A DNA stretch of 64,000 nt from Streptomyces sp. NBC_00433 (GTDB lineage Bacteria; Actinomycetota; Actinomycetes; Streptomycetales; Streptomycetaceae). The notes beneath the pieces are model-generated. The model had not been told where the DNA came from and did not search any database. It saw only the letters and a list, made by a program, of their open reading frames with translations. The DNA is taken from positions 620,001 through 684,000 of the forward strand of contig CP107926.1 of assembly GCA_036015235.1 (NCBI GenBank), written 5' to 3'. Below are positions 47,816 to 56,039 of the stretch, one piece after another. Each line of letters starts with the position of its first letter. Position 1 is the stretch's first letter. A program made the position numbers and the translations under genes.

Positions 47816-49609
47816 TCAGCGCCGGCCCCTGAGCCCCCGCCATGTCCTGCGCATCTTGCGCACGCGGGTGTCGGCGATGTCGTACGCGGTGCCCGCGCCG
47901 ACCAGGGCGAGCAGCAGGGTGCCGGACACGGCCATCAGCGGCGGCCGGTATTCGTTGCCCTTGACATAGGTGAACTCCGGCTCGTCCTTGGGCCGCAGCG
48001 TCAGGTCGGCCTTGGGCAGCCGGTTGAGGTAGGGCAGCCGCCACAGGCCGGGCAGGGCCGCGTAGGCGCGCATCGCGGCCTTGGTGGCGGGCAGTTCCTC
48101 GCCGTTCTCCAGCCGCCAGACGGCCCGCTCCTCAAGGCCGCGGTGCCAGTTCTCCACGATGGTCGCCACCCGCTGCGGGTCGATCCTGTGCCAGGGGGCG
48201 GACTGCGACAGGTACAGCCGCCGTCCGAGGCCCTGCCGCAGGTGCCGCTGCTCGTCCTGCTCGGCGCTGGTGCGCCCCTCGGTCTCGATCAGCCAGCGGG
48301 TGGCCCGGAAGCGGCCCAGCATCGCGGCGCCGAAGATCGTCAGGTCCAGCAGGTGGTCGAGGATGAAGAAGCGGCTGTCGGCGATGGCCGGGCTGTACTT
48401 GGAGTGGACCATCGAGCGCATGATCCGCCAGTCGGCGGTCAGCGAGTTGTTGACGTGGTCGATGTAGCCGGTGTCGAGCCGGCTGTCCTGCACGTCGCTC
48501 TGGGCGATGTTGGCGATGTGCCAGGAGCCGACCATCGACAGGGAGATGCCCTGGCTGTAGTAGGCGTCGATGATCGAGGAGGCGTCGCCGACCATGGCGT
48601 AGCGGCGGTCGGACACGAAGGTGTCGGTGATGTGCTGGACGTCCTTGTACGCGCTGAACTCCAGCACGTCGTCCTCGTTCAGCCAGTCGAGCACCGGGTA
48701 GCGCCGCAGGATCTTCCAGAACACGTCCCGGGCGTTGCCGTCCTCCGGGGGCCGGCCGCGGTGGTAGGTGACGCCCACGCTGACCCGGTCGCCGGCCAGC
48801 CGGATGATCCAGATCCAGTAATTGTCGCCCCACAGGTGCAGGGTGTTGCGCTCGCGGCGGGCCACGACGCCGTCGGGGAAGTGGTATTCCCAGCGGTCGT
48901 CGAACAGGTCGTCGGTGCAGTTGGCGAACTGCGCCCAGGCGGCGGTGGTGCTGAACTCGTCGCGCAGCGGCTTGTCGTGGCCGAACTTCTTGGCCAGGAA
49001 GCGGGCGCGCCCCGAGCAGTCGACCATCCAGCGGGCGGCGATCTCGCCGCTCTCGCCGCGGTCCCGCGACGACCAGGTGAGCAGGTGGTCGCCGTCGCCC
49101 GCGCCGAGTTCGACGTCGCGCACCAGGCCGCGGTCGAGGAAGGTGACGCCCTCGGTGTTACGGGCCCGCTCGCGCAGTACGGCCTCGATCTCCGGCCGGA
49201 CGATCTGCGAGTCCTGGAACATCACCCGGGCGAACTTCGGGTCGTAGTAGTTGTCGAGCCAGCGCTGCGGGAGTTCGCTCTCGAAACCCCATTCGGAGAC
49301 GCTGTCGTCGAAACTCGTACGGCCTTCCATGCCGTACGCCATCCAGAAGCCGTCCTTCTGGAAGGAGTTGTTCAGTTCTTCGTCGATCTCGCCGAGAACC
49401 CGCAGAAACGCATTGGAGTAGATGAGCAGCGACTCGCCGACCTTGTAGCTCGCGAGCTGCTTCTCGGAGGGCTGGTCGACGCAGACGACGGACAGTCCGC
49501 GTTTCGCCATCGCGATGGTGTTGATCAGCCCGACTACCCCGGAACCGATCACGCACACATCGGCGCGGATGCGTTCCTGCGGCTCGGTCGCCTTTCGTTG
49601 TGCAGCCAA
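47816..49609 (-). CDS. Membrane-anchored FAD halogenase-like oxidoreductase (halogenase 3-like)
   Basis: A 597-residue flavoprotein of the halogenase/monooxygenase superfamily. The FAD loop GSGVVG is at 22-27 (an ADVCVIGSGVVGLINTIAMA-type start), KVGESLLIYSNAF at 56-68, and GDASSIIDAYYSQGISLSMV is the second flavin motif. The WxWxIP position reads WIWIIR near 263: the second Trp is kept but the Pro is lost, which casts doubt on halogenation. The C-terminus has a hydrophobic segment (about 567-587; LMAVSGTLLLALVGAG) followed by a basic tail, so the enzyme is predicted to sit on the inner membrane. It is preceded by a strong hairpin and the SnoaL-like gene. It could be a halogenase, hydroxylase or dehydrogenase. 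Confidence 0.72.
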   Translation of the reverse strand: MAAQRKATEPQERIRADVCVIGSGVVGLINTIAMAKRGLSVVCVDQPSEKQLASYKVGESLLIYSNAFLRVLGEIDEELNNSFQKDGFWMAYGMEGRTSFDDSVSEWGFESELPQRWLDNYYDPKFARVMFQDSQIVRPEIEAVLRERARNTEGVTFLDRGLVRDVELGAGDGDHLLTWSSRDRGESGEIAARWMVDCSGRARFLAKKFGHDKPLRDEFSTTAAWAQFANCTDDLFDDRWEYHFPDGVVARRERNTLHLWGDNYWIWIIRLAGDRVSVGVTYHRGRPPEDGNARDVFWKILRRYPVLDWLNEDDVLEFSAYKDVQHITDTFVSDRRYAMVGDASSIIDAYYSQGISLSMVGSWHIANIAQSDVQDSRLDTGYIDHVNNSLTADWRIMRSMVHSKYSPAIADSRFFILDHLLDLTIFGAAMLGRFRATRWLIETEGRTSAEQDEQRHLRQGLGRRLYLSQSAPWHRIDPQRVATIVENWHRGLEERAVWRLENGEELPATKAAMRAYAALPGLWRLPYLNRLPKADLTLRPKDEPEFTYVKGNEYRPPLMAVSGTLLLALVGAGTAYDIADTRVRKMRRTWRGLRGRR

Positions 49610-49680
49610 CAGGCCCTCCTCAGATAGGTCCGTGTGCCGATGCTAGGCACCCGGTCACCGGGCTGCGACTTCCGCATTGC

Positions 49681-49718
49681 TCTGGTTTTCTCCGCGCGCT
49701 TCCGCGGAGAAAACCAGA
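49681..49718. terminator. Strong hairpin between SnoaL-like and halogenase-like genes
   Basis: A perfect 16-bp stem: TCTGGTTTTCTCCGCG (49681-49696) with CGCGGAGAAAACCAGA (49703-49718) and a 6-nt loop. On the minus strand it follows the SnoaL-like stop (49743) and precedes the halogenase-like start (49609) by 72 bp. It could be a terminator for the SnoaL-like gene or an RNA processing/stability element between co-transcribed genes. Confidence 0.75.
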
Positions 49719-49742
49719 AGCCTTCGAACAAGGGGAAAAGGG

Positions 49743-50159
49743 TCAGCCGGCGGCCGGCACCGAGTCCGGTGCGTAGGCCCTGACGATTCCGACGGTGTCG
49801 GAGATTCCGGAGCCCTTCACGACCTTTCCGTCGCGGAACAGCCAGAAGTGCACGAAGCGCACATTGAACTCGCCGCCGGAGGCGCGGAAGCGGCCGGTCC
49901 AGTCGCCGATCGCGGCGGCCCACTCGCCGTCCACGCGGACCTCGTCGACCGTGAAGCCGGTGTCCTCCAGGTATTCCAGCGCGCTGGTGAAGTAGGCCAC
50001 AGCGCCCTCGATGCCGCTGTAGCTGCCCTTGGACCAGGGCAGCGAGGGCGGGGTCTCGATCTCCACCGAGGGGTCGAACAGCGCCACGATCGCCTCGACG
50101 TCGGCCTTGGCGAGCCCGTCGTAGAGCTTGCCGACCAGCTCCTTGATCTGCTCCGACAT
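49743..50159 (-). CDS. SnoaL-like / NTF2-fold protein
   Basis: A 138-residue cone-shaped alpha+beta (NTF2-like) protein. It opens with KELVGKLYDGLAKADVEAIV and ALFDPSVEIETPP, has AYFTSALEYLEDTGFTVDEV in the middle and ends with HFWLFRDGKVVKGSGISDTV, the standard SnoaL-like pattern. Members include polyketide cyclases, ketosteroid-isomerase-like enzymes and non-catalytic binding proteins, so cyclisation or isomerisation of a polyketide intermediate is plausible but unproven. ATG at 50159 is preceded by AAGGATC. Its promoter region, shared with the divergent MFS gene, carries GATTGCTCA. Confidence 0.78.
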   Translation of the reverse strand: MSEQIKELVGKLYDGLAKADVEAIVALFDPSVEIETPPSLPWSKGSYSGIEGAVAYFTSALEYLEDTGFTVDEVRVDGEWAAAIGDWTGRFRASGGEFNVRFVHFWLFRDGKVVKGSGISDTVGIVRAYAPDSVPAAG

Positions 50160-50250
50160 GGTGATCCTTCCGGCGGGTGCTGCCGTGCCGGGGTGGTCCG
50201 GGGCACGGGACTTCGAGTCTCGCCCGGTGCGGTGGCGCGATCATCGCCAC

Positions 50251-50259
50251 GATTGCTCA
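50251..50259 (+). promoter_or_regulatory. GATTGCTCA motif, site 2 (SnoaL-like/MFS1 promoter region)
   Basis: Exact GATTGCTCA in the 208-bp divergent region, 108 bp before the MFS1 start and 91 bp from the SnoaL-like start, within an AT-rich patch (GCTCAATTTTTGACG). The preceding CATCGCC matches site 1. Confidence 0.5.
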
Positions 50260-50367
50260 ATTTTTGACGGGAGTTGGCCGACACAACTGGCGCCCGGTAC
50301 GGGGCGGGTGTCAGGCTGGCAGTGATCTGTTCCGTCCGGAATCGCCGGACCACATCTGGGAGCTGTC

Positions 50368-51915
50368 TTGACTACGGATCAGTTATCCGTGCCTTCGACC
50401 AGGGGCGCCGCCCGCCGGGCCGGGCGCCCCGGTATCGCGCTCGCGGTGATCGTGACCTGCCAGCTGATGGTGGTTCTCGATTCAACGATTGTGAACATCG
50501 CCAACCCGCACATCAAGGACGCGCTGAACTTCTCCACCTCGGGCCTTTCGTGGGTGATCAACGCCTACACCCTGACCTTCGGCGGACTGCTGCTGCTCGG
50601 CGGCAGGGCGGGTGACATCCTCGGCCGGCGGCAGGTCTTCGTCGCCGGAATCTCGCTGTTCACCGTCGCCTCGCTGGCGGCCGGACTCGCCCAGGAGCCC
50701 TGGCAGCTGCTCGCCGCCCGGGCCGTCCAGGGCATCGGCGGCGCCGTCGCCTCGACCACCTCGCTGGCGCTGATCACCACCACCTTCCCCGAAGGCCCGG
50801 CGCGCACCAAGGCCTTCGGCGTCTACGCGGCGGTGTCCGGCGGCGGCGGCGCGATCGGCCTGCTGGCCGGCGGTGTGCTGGTGCAGTGGCTGAACTGGCG
50901 CTGGATCTTCTTCGTCAACCTGCCGATCGGCCTGGCGGTGGCGCTGCTCGCCCCGCTCTACATCGACGAGTCGCCCCGCCGTCCCAGCAGATTCGACCTG
51001 GTCGGCGCGCTCACCTCGACCCTGGGCATGTCCTCGCTGGTCTACGGCTTCATCCGGGCCTCCGACGACGGCTGGCGGGACGGCTGGACGATCGGCGCCT
51101 TCGTCGCCGCCGTCGTCCTGCTCGCGCTGTTCGTGGTGCAGGAGCGCAGGACCAGCGACCCCATCACCCCGCTGATGCTCTTCGCCGACCGCAACAGGGC
51201 CGGCAGTTACGCGATCATGCTGGCGCTCGGCGGCTGCCTGCTCGGCCTGATCTTCTTCCTGGTGATCTACGTGCAGAACGTGCTGGGCTACAGCGCGATC
51301 AAGACCGGTATCGGCTTCCTGCCGGTGACCGGCGCGATCGGGGTGGCGGCGACGCTGGCCCAGAAGCTGCTCCCCCGGTTCGGCCCGAAGCCCTTCCTCA
51401 TCGTGGGCACCGCCGTCACCACCGTGTCGATGGTGTGGTTCACCCAGATCGCGCCGGACAGCAGCTACGTCACCGGCGTGATGGGGCCGATGATCGTCTT
51501 CGGCCTCGGCCTCGGCCTGACCTTCGTCACCCTCACCCTGACCGCGGTCTCCGGTATCGCACAGCAGCAGGCCGGCGCAGCCTCCGGGCTGCTCAACGCG
51601 ATGCAGGGGGTGGGCGGCGCGCTCGGCCTGTCCATCCTGGTCACCGTCTTCGGCTCGGCCAGCCGCAGCGAGGGCAAGAAGCAGGTGGCCGACTTCATGG
51701 CCAACGGCACGCCGCAGCAGAAGGCCGACTTCGCCAAGTCCGGGAATCTGCCGGCGAAATGGGCGGACGCGGTGCTCACCCACGGCGTCACCACCGCCTA
51801 TCTGGCGGGCGTGGTGGTCATCGGTGTCGCCTTCCTGATCTCGCTGTTCGTGATCAAGATGCGCAAGAGCGACCTGGCCGCGCTGAGCGGCGACGGCATG
51901 CCCGCGGGGCTCTGA
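50368..51915 (+). CDS. MFS drug exporter, DHA2 (EmrB/QacA) family (MFS1)
   Basis: A 515-residue, 14-helix major facilitator exporter. It shows the DHA2 opening VIVTCQLMVVLDSTIVNIAN, motif A (GRAGDILGRRQVF), motif C around GGAIGLLAGGVLVQWLNWRW, and a final helix LAGVVVIGVAFLISLFVIK. TTG at 50368 follows GGGAG; codon 6 is TTA (50383-50385), predicting bldA-dependent translation of the exporter together with the regulators. The promoter region holds GATTGCTCA. Efflux of the pathway product is likely from position. It is followed 70 bp downstream by a second MFS gene. Confidence 0.9.
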   Translation: MTTDQLSVPSTRGAARRAGRPGIALAVIVTCQLMVVLDSTIVNIANPHIKDALNFSTSGLSWVINAYTLTFGGLLLLGGRAGDILGRRQVFVAGISLFTVASLAAGLAQEPWQLLAARAVQGIGGAVASTTSLALITTTFPEGPARTKAFGVYAAVSGGGGAIGLLAGGVLVQWLNWRWIFFVNLPIGLAVALLAPLYIDESPRRPSRFDLVGALTSTLGMSSLVYGFIRASDDGWRDGWTIGAFVAAVVLLALFVVQERRTSDPITPLMLFADRNRAGSYAIMLALGGCLLGLIFFLVIYVQNVLGYSAIKTGIGFLPVTGAIGVAATLAQKLLPRFGPKPFLIVGTAVTTVSMVWFTQIAPDSSYVTGVMGPMIVFGLGLGLTFVTLTLTAVSGIAQQQAGAASGLLNAMQGVGGALGLSILVTVFGSASRSEGKKQVADFMANGTPQQKADFAKSGNLPAKWADAVLTHGVTTAYLAGVVVIGVAFLISLFVIKMRKSDLAALSGDGMPAGL

Positions 51916-51985
51916 CCCCCGGGAATCGGGCGGGCGAGCAATTCAGGAGTGGAGGACAGGGCGCCGCGAGGCCAGCCTGACACTC

Positions 51986-53185
51986 ATGACCACCGACTCG
52001 GTAGAGAAAGCAGCAGCACCGGCCAAGGCGACGCCGCGGGTTCTGGTGCCGCTGCTCGCCGGGGGCATGGGTCTTTCGATGTTCATCCTCTACACCATCG
52101 GCTCGCTCGCCCCGTTCGTCATCGCCGACCTGCACATCACCAAGTCCCAACTGGGCTACCTGACGTCCGCGGCCTTCGGCACCGCGACCGTGCTGTCGCT
52201 CTTCGCCGGGCACTTCACCGACACCGTCGGCGCCCGCCGGGCCTTCATCCTGCTCTCCGGGCTGATAGCGGCGGACTTCGCGCTGGTCGCGGCCGGGCAC
52301 ACCTACTGGCTGCTGCTGGTCGCGGTGCTGATCGCCGGGATACCGCAGTCGCTGTCCAACCCCTCGACCAACAAGCTGATCGCCGCCCATGTGCCGCCCG
52401 ACAAGCGGGCGTTCGCGATCGGCGTCAAGCAGTCCGGGGTTCCGCTCGCGGCGCTCATCGCGGGCCTGGTGCTGCCGAGCCTGGCCCGCGCGACCTCCTG
52501 GCGCACCGCGGTGCTGCTGGTGGTGCCCATCGCCGCGGCCGCCTCGATCGCGGCCGTCGCGCTGCCCCACGACCGCTCGGGCCCGCCCGCGAAGGCGTTC
52601 GCGCTGCCGGCCCCGCCCAACCGCGCCACGCAGTGGCTGATGGGCTACTCGCTCTTCATCGGCGCCGGACTCGCCTCGCTCAACACCTATCTCGCGCTCT
52701 ACGCGCATCAGCGGCTGGGCCTGGGCAGCACCGAGGCCGGCGCGCTGATCTCGGCCATCGGCGTCTCCGGGGTCGCCTCCCGGCTGCTGTGGTCGCGCTA
52801 CGCGAACCGGATGACCGACATCCCCAAGTCGCTGCTGGTGCTCGCGGTGGCCGCGATCGCCTTCGCCGCGCTGATCCCGGCGTCCACCAGCGGCCACTGG
52901 CTGATCTGGCTGGGCGCGGTGGGCCTCGGCGGCTCGGCGGCGGCCGCCAACGCGGTGACCATGGTGGCGGTGACCCAGGGCAGCGGCTTCGGGCGCACCG
53001 GGCACGCCTCGGGCCTGGTGTCGATGGGCTTCTTCGCCGGCTACGTCGTCGGCCCGACCACCTTCGGGCTGCTGTCGGACGGCCGGGGCGGCTACCAGGC
53101 CGGCTGGTGGCTGGTGGCCGCCGAATTCGCCGTCGCGGTGGTCGCGGTGTGGATCGGCCGGCGGTCCATCAGGTCCTGCGCCTGA
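51986..53185 (+). CDS. MFS transporter, 12-helix (MFS2)
   Basis: A 399-residue major facilitator with about 12 helices. It has FILYTIGSLAPFVIADLHIT in helix 1, motif A region AGHFTDTVGARRAF, and AFAIGVKQSGVPLAALIAGL in helices 4-5, reminiscent of the NimT/CynX-like anion or drug transporters. ATG at 51986 has no strong ribosome site and follows MFS1 by 70 bp, so it may be translated from the same message. Substrate unknown; precursor uptake or product export are both possible. It ends at a bidirectional terminator. Confidence 0.83.
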   Translation: MTTDSVEKAAAPAKATPRVLVPLLAGGMGLSMFILYTIGSLAPFVIADLHITKSQLGYLTSAAFGTATVLSLFAGHFTDTVGARRAFILLSGLIAADFALVAAGHTYWLLLVAVLIAGIPQSLSNPSTNKLIAAHVPPDKRAFAIGVKQSGVPLAALIAGLVLPSLARATSWRTAVLLVVPIAAAASIAAVALPHDRSGPPAKAFALPAPPNRATQWLMGYSLFIGAGLASLNTYLALYAHQRLGLGSTEAGALISAIGVSGVASRLLWSRYANRMTDIPKSLLVLAVAAIAFAALIPASTSGHWLIWLGAVGLGGSAAAANAVTMVAVTQGSGFGRTGHASGLVSMGFFAGYVVGPTTFGLLSDGRGGYQAGWWLVAAEFAVAVVAVWIGRRSIRSCA

Positions 53186-53211
53186 TACGCGGCTCCCCGC
53201 CGCGGATACGT

Positions 53212-53253
53212 CTCCGCCCGCCGGTTGCGACTGATACGCGCCGGCGGGCGGAG
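53212..53253. terminator. Bidirectional terminator between MFS2 and multicopper oxidase
   Basis: Perfect 13-bp stem CTCCGCCCGCCGG (53212-53224) / CCGGCGGGCGGAG (53241-53253) with a 16-nt loop, placed between two convergent stop codons. Confidence 0.7.
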
Positions 53254-53272
53254 TCACGAGGGGTGCGGGCGG

Positions 53273-55183
53273 TCAGTCGCCGTGCATGCCCGCCATGTCG
53301 AAGGGCTCGGTTATCCCCTCGTAGGCCAGGTTCAGCGACATGCCCTTCGAGGCGTGCACCAGGTTGTGGCAGTGCACCATCCACAGCCCGGGGTTGTCGG
53401 CGGTGAAGGCCACCTTCCACACCTCGCCGGGCTTGACGTCGAAGGTGTCGAGCTTGAGGGGGCTGCCGGTCACCGGGTCGCCGTTCCTGGACAGCACGTA
53501 GACCGAGTGGCCGTGCAGATGCCACGGGTGGGTGGCCAGGCTGCGGTTGACCACCGTCATCTCGACCAGGTCGCCCTTGCGCACCACCAGGGTCGGCACG
53601 TCGGGGAAGGCGTGGCCGTTGACCGTCCAGTCGCGGCCCTTGGTCCGGCCGGACAGCGACAGGCCCTGGTCCAGGACCAGGGTGAAGCGCCGGTCGAAGT
53701 CGCTTTTGGCGGTGACCGGTTGGGCGGCGGGCCTGCCGTACGCGGTCAGGTCCAGGTCCGGCCAGGTGGTGGTGTCGGGCGGCGCCGCCGCCTTGCCGCC
53801 GCCGGGCACGAGCCGCAGGCCGCCGGTCTTGTCGTCGTCGGCGAGCAGTGCCACCGAACCCTTGGGCATGGTCAGTTGGAGGTCGTAGCGGCCCCCTGCG
53901 GCCAGGCTCAGCGCGGTCCTGGTCAGTGTGCCCGGCGTGTTGAGGTCGTTGCCGTCCGCCGCGACGAGCTTGTAGGGGGCGCCGGCGAGGGTGAAGCGGT
54001 GCGTGACGTTGTCGGTGTTGATCACCCGCAGCCGCACCGGGCTGCCGGGCGCGGCCGACCGCGTGTCGACGCCGTCGCGGTCGCCGATCACGGCGGTGCC
54101 GTCGAAGGTGTGGAAGGGCAGCGTGAGGTCGGTCGGCGCGGCCTTCGCCTGCCGCGGGGCGACCACCAGCGAGCCGTAAAGGCCCTTCTGCACACCCTGG
54201 TTGGAGTCCTGGTGGGTGTGGTACCAGTACGTGCCGACCTGGTCGGCGAGGAAGCGGTAGACGAAGGAGTGCCCGGGGGTGACGGCTTCCTGCGTCAGGC
54301 CGGCGGCGCCGTCCTCGGCGGCCGGGACGTCGTAGCCGTGCCAGTGGATGGAGACTCCCGTCGCGATGTCGACATTGTGCAGCGTGACCTCGACCAGGTC
54401 GCCCTGCACCGCCGTGACCGGCGGCCCCGGCACCTTGCCGTCGAAGGTCCAGGCGGCGACCCGCTTGCCCGAGGCGAGGGTGACGGTCGCGGTGCGCGCG
54501 TCCAGGGTGTAGCGCCGGACGGTGCCGCCGGGCCGGGGGGAGGCCGGCCCGGTGAGGGACGCCACCGACACGCCCTTGGCGGCCGGGTAGGCGACCGCGG
54601 GCCCGCCGCCCGCGTCGGTCTTCGGGGTGCCCGCGAAGGTGGTCAGCACTCCGACCAGGCCGACCACGACGGCTGTCCCCCCGGCGCTGAGCATGACGCC
54701 GCGCGGTCTGCTGTCCAGCAGCCGCCAGGTCACCACCACCGCCAGTGCGACGACCGCGACCGTGACCAGGGCGACCGCCGTCGTGGTGGGGTAGCCGAGG
54801 AGCAGGGTGACGACCAGGCTCGCGGCGGCCGCGTATCCGGCGGCGAACAGCGGTACGGAGACCGCCGTGGTGTCGCCGTCGAGTGCGGTGCGCGCCCTGG
54901 CGGCCCGGGTCAGCCGGGGTGCGCTCAGCACGGCGGCGGCCACGGCGGTCACGCACTGGAGCGGCAGTTCCAGTACGGCCTTCTCCTGCACGAACCACCA
55001 GCCGCCGCTGGCGCCGAGCACCACGGTCAGGCCGACGCGTGCGACGGTCAGCAGCAGGCCGAGCGCGGTGAGCGCGGCAGCCGGCAGGGAGAGGCGGGAG
55101 GCCGCGGTGGTCCCGGCCGCCAGCCAGGCCGCCGCGGTGAGCACGACGGCGACGAGGTCGAAGGTGATCAGGTTAGCGGTCAC
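53273..55183 (-). CDS. Membrane-anchored multicopper oxidase
   Basis: A 636-residue fusion. Residues 1-190 hold about six transmembrane helices (for example LITFDLVAVVLTAAAWLAAG, VALVTVAVVALAVVVTW). Residues 200-636 form an extracytoplasmic multicopper oxidase with all four copper motifs: HWHG near 277, YWYHTHQ near 317, HPWHLHGH near 549 and HCHNLVHASKGM near 601, where the last Met is the expected axial T1 ligand. It should oxidise phenols or metal ions at the cell surface with reduction of O2 to water. GTG at 55183 gives a clean membrane start; longer in-frame extensions run into the upstream palindrome. It is on the same strand as the secreted orphan and the haloperoxidase. Confidence 0.87.
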   Translation of the reverse strand: MTANLITFDLVAVVLTAAAWLAAGTTAASRLSLPAAALTALGLLLTVARVGLTVVLGASGGWWFVQEKAVLELPLQCVTAVAAAVLSAPRLTRAARARTALDGDTTAVSVPLFAAGYAAAASLVVTLLLGYPTTTAVALVTVAVVALAVVVTWRLLDSRPRGVMLSAGGTAVVVGLVGVLTTFAGTPKTDAGGGPAVAYPAAKGVSVASLTGPASPRPGGTVRRYTLDARTATVTLASGKRVAAWTFDGKVPGPPVTAVQGDLVEVTLHNVDIATGVSIHWHGYDVPAAEDGAAGLTQEAVTPGHSFVYRFLADQVGTYWYHTHQDSNQGVQKGLYGSLVVAPRQAKAAPTDLTLPFHTFDGTAVIGDRDGVDTRSAAPGSPVRLRVINTDNVTHRFTLAGAPYKLVAADGNDLNTPGTLTRTALSLAAGGRYDLQLTMPKGSVALLADDDKTGGLRLVPGGGKAAAPPDTTTWPDLDLTAYGRPAAQPVTAKSDFDRRFTLVLDQGLSLSGRTKGRDWTVNGHAFPDVPTLVVRKGDLVEMTVVNRSLATHPWHLHGHSVYVLSRNGDPVTGSPLKLDTFDVKPGEVWKVAFTADNPGLWMVHCHNLVHASKGMSLNLAYEGITEPFDMAGMHGD

Positions 55184-55285
55184 TGAGAGTGTCCCGTTCC
55201 TGTCTCGCGGTGCGGGTGGATGGGTCGGAGTACGGGTGGACGGGGTCGGAGTGCGGGAAAAGCGGCAGGGCCCGAACATGCCGCA

Positions 55286-55317
55286 GTCCGCAACCCGCCT
55301 GCAGGCGGGTTGCGGAC
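55286..55317. terminator. 32-bp perfect palindrome (terminator of the haloperoxidase operon)
   Basis: GTCCGCAACCCGCCTG (55286-55301) is followed immediately by its exact reverse complement (55302-55317), giving a 16-bp stem with no spare loop base. It lies 55 bp after the stop of the secreted orphan and upstream of the oxidase gene, so it most likely ends the haloperoxidase transcript; a protein-binding site for the oxidase promoter is an alternative. Confidence 0.7.
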
Positions 55318-55371
55318 GGAGTGCGACCGACGAGTCAGGGGGTCGTCGGCCGCAGGCCGGGACCCGCCGGA

Positions 55372-55983
55372 CTAGCCGTGGTGGTGGTTCCTGATGGCGG
55401 GCGGGGTGGTGTACCAGTCCTCCACAGCATCCTCGGTGGCCACCGTCGCGCGCAGGACGCCGTGGAATTCCTCGCTCTCGATGCCCGTGGACAGCGCGAA
55501 ACGCTCTGCCGCGTGGCTGGATACGATCACCGAGTAGGTGCCGGAGACCGCGGTGGCGTCGTAGCTCAGCAGCAGCAGGAAGTTGTTGCCGCTGTCCTCG
55601 TCGGTGATCGGCACGCGCAGCGCCGGGGTGAGCTGGGTGACGTGCAGCTGCGGGTCGATCAGCGTGACCGTGGGCAGCTGGGCCGTGGTCAGGGTGTTCT
55701 CGGGCGCCTCGTCCGGGATCACCAGGGCGATGCTGACCTCCTGGCCTGCGGTGAAGTGCAGCTGGGCGGACCGCACTTCGCCCGCCTTGCTCACCGATCC
55801 GTACAGACCCATCGGGTCGGTGCCGTCGACCACCAGGGGCGCCACCCACGGCAGCTGGTCCTGGGCGGTGAGGATGACCGGGGTGTGGGCCGCGGCCGGC
55901 AGGGCCATGGCGACGACGGACGCCATGGCGGTCGCGGCGACGACGGCGGCGCTGCGGGCGGACACGAACTTGGGCGTGTTCAT
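55372..55983 (-). CDS. Secreted protein of unknown function, partner of the haloperoxidase
   Basis: A 203-residue protein that I do not recognise. It has a clear signal peptide (MNTPKFVSARSAAVVAATAM to ALPAAAHTP) and a mature beta-rich domain (FTAGQEVSIALVIPDEAPEN, FLLLLSYDATAVSGTYSVIV). The C-terminus ends in HHHG after YTTPPAIRN, and the mature N-terminus would begin with His, so metal binding is possible. It lies 56 bp downstream of the haloperoxidase on the same strand, so the pair is probably exported and used together. Confidence 0.65.
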   Translation of the reverse strand: MNTPKFVSARSAAVVAATAMASVVAMALPAAAHTPVILTAQDQLPWVAPLVVDGTDPMGLYGSVSKAGEVRSAQLHFTAGQEVSIALVIPDEAPENTLTTAQLPTVTLIDPQLHVTQLTPALRVPITDEDSGNNFLLLLSYDATAVSGTYSVIVSSHAAERFALSTGIESEEFHGVLRATVATEDAVEDWYTTPPAIRNHHHG

Positions 55984-56039
55984 CGGACCTCGAATCTCGC
56001 GAGTGGGACGGGGAAGGGTGTTCGCGCTGCGGGGGCCGG

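Noticed and set aside
49675-49683. CATTGCTCT near the SnoaL/halogenase hairpin as a motif copy
   Set aside because: Seven of nine match but it overlaps the base of a perfect hairpin, which explains the sequence better.
55184-55849. Longer version of the multicopper oxidase starting near 55849
   Set aside because: It would overlap the secreted orphan gene and the 32-bp palindrome; the membrane start at GTG 55183 is more natural.
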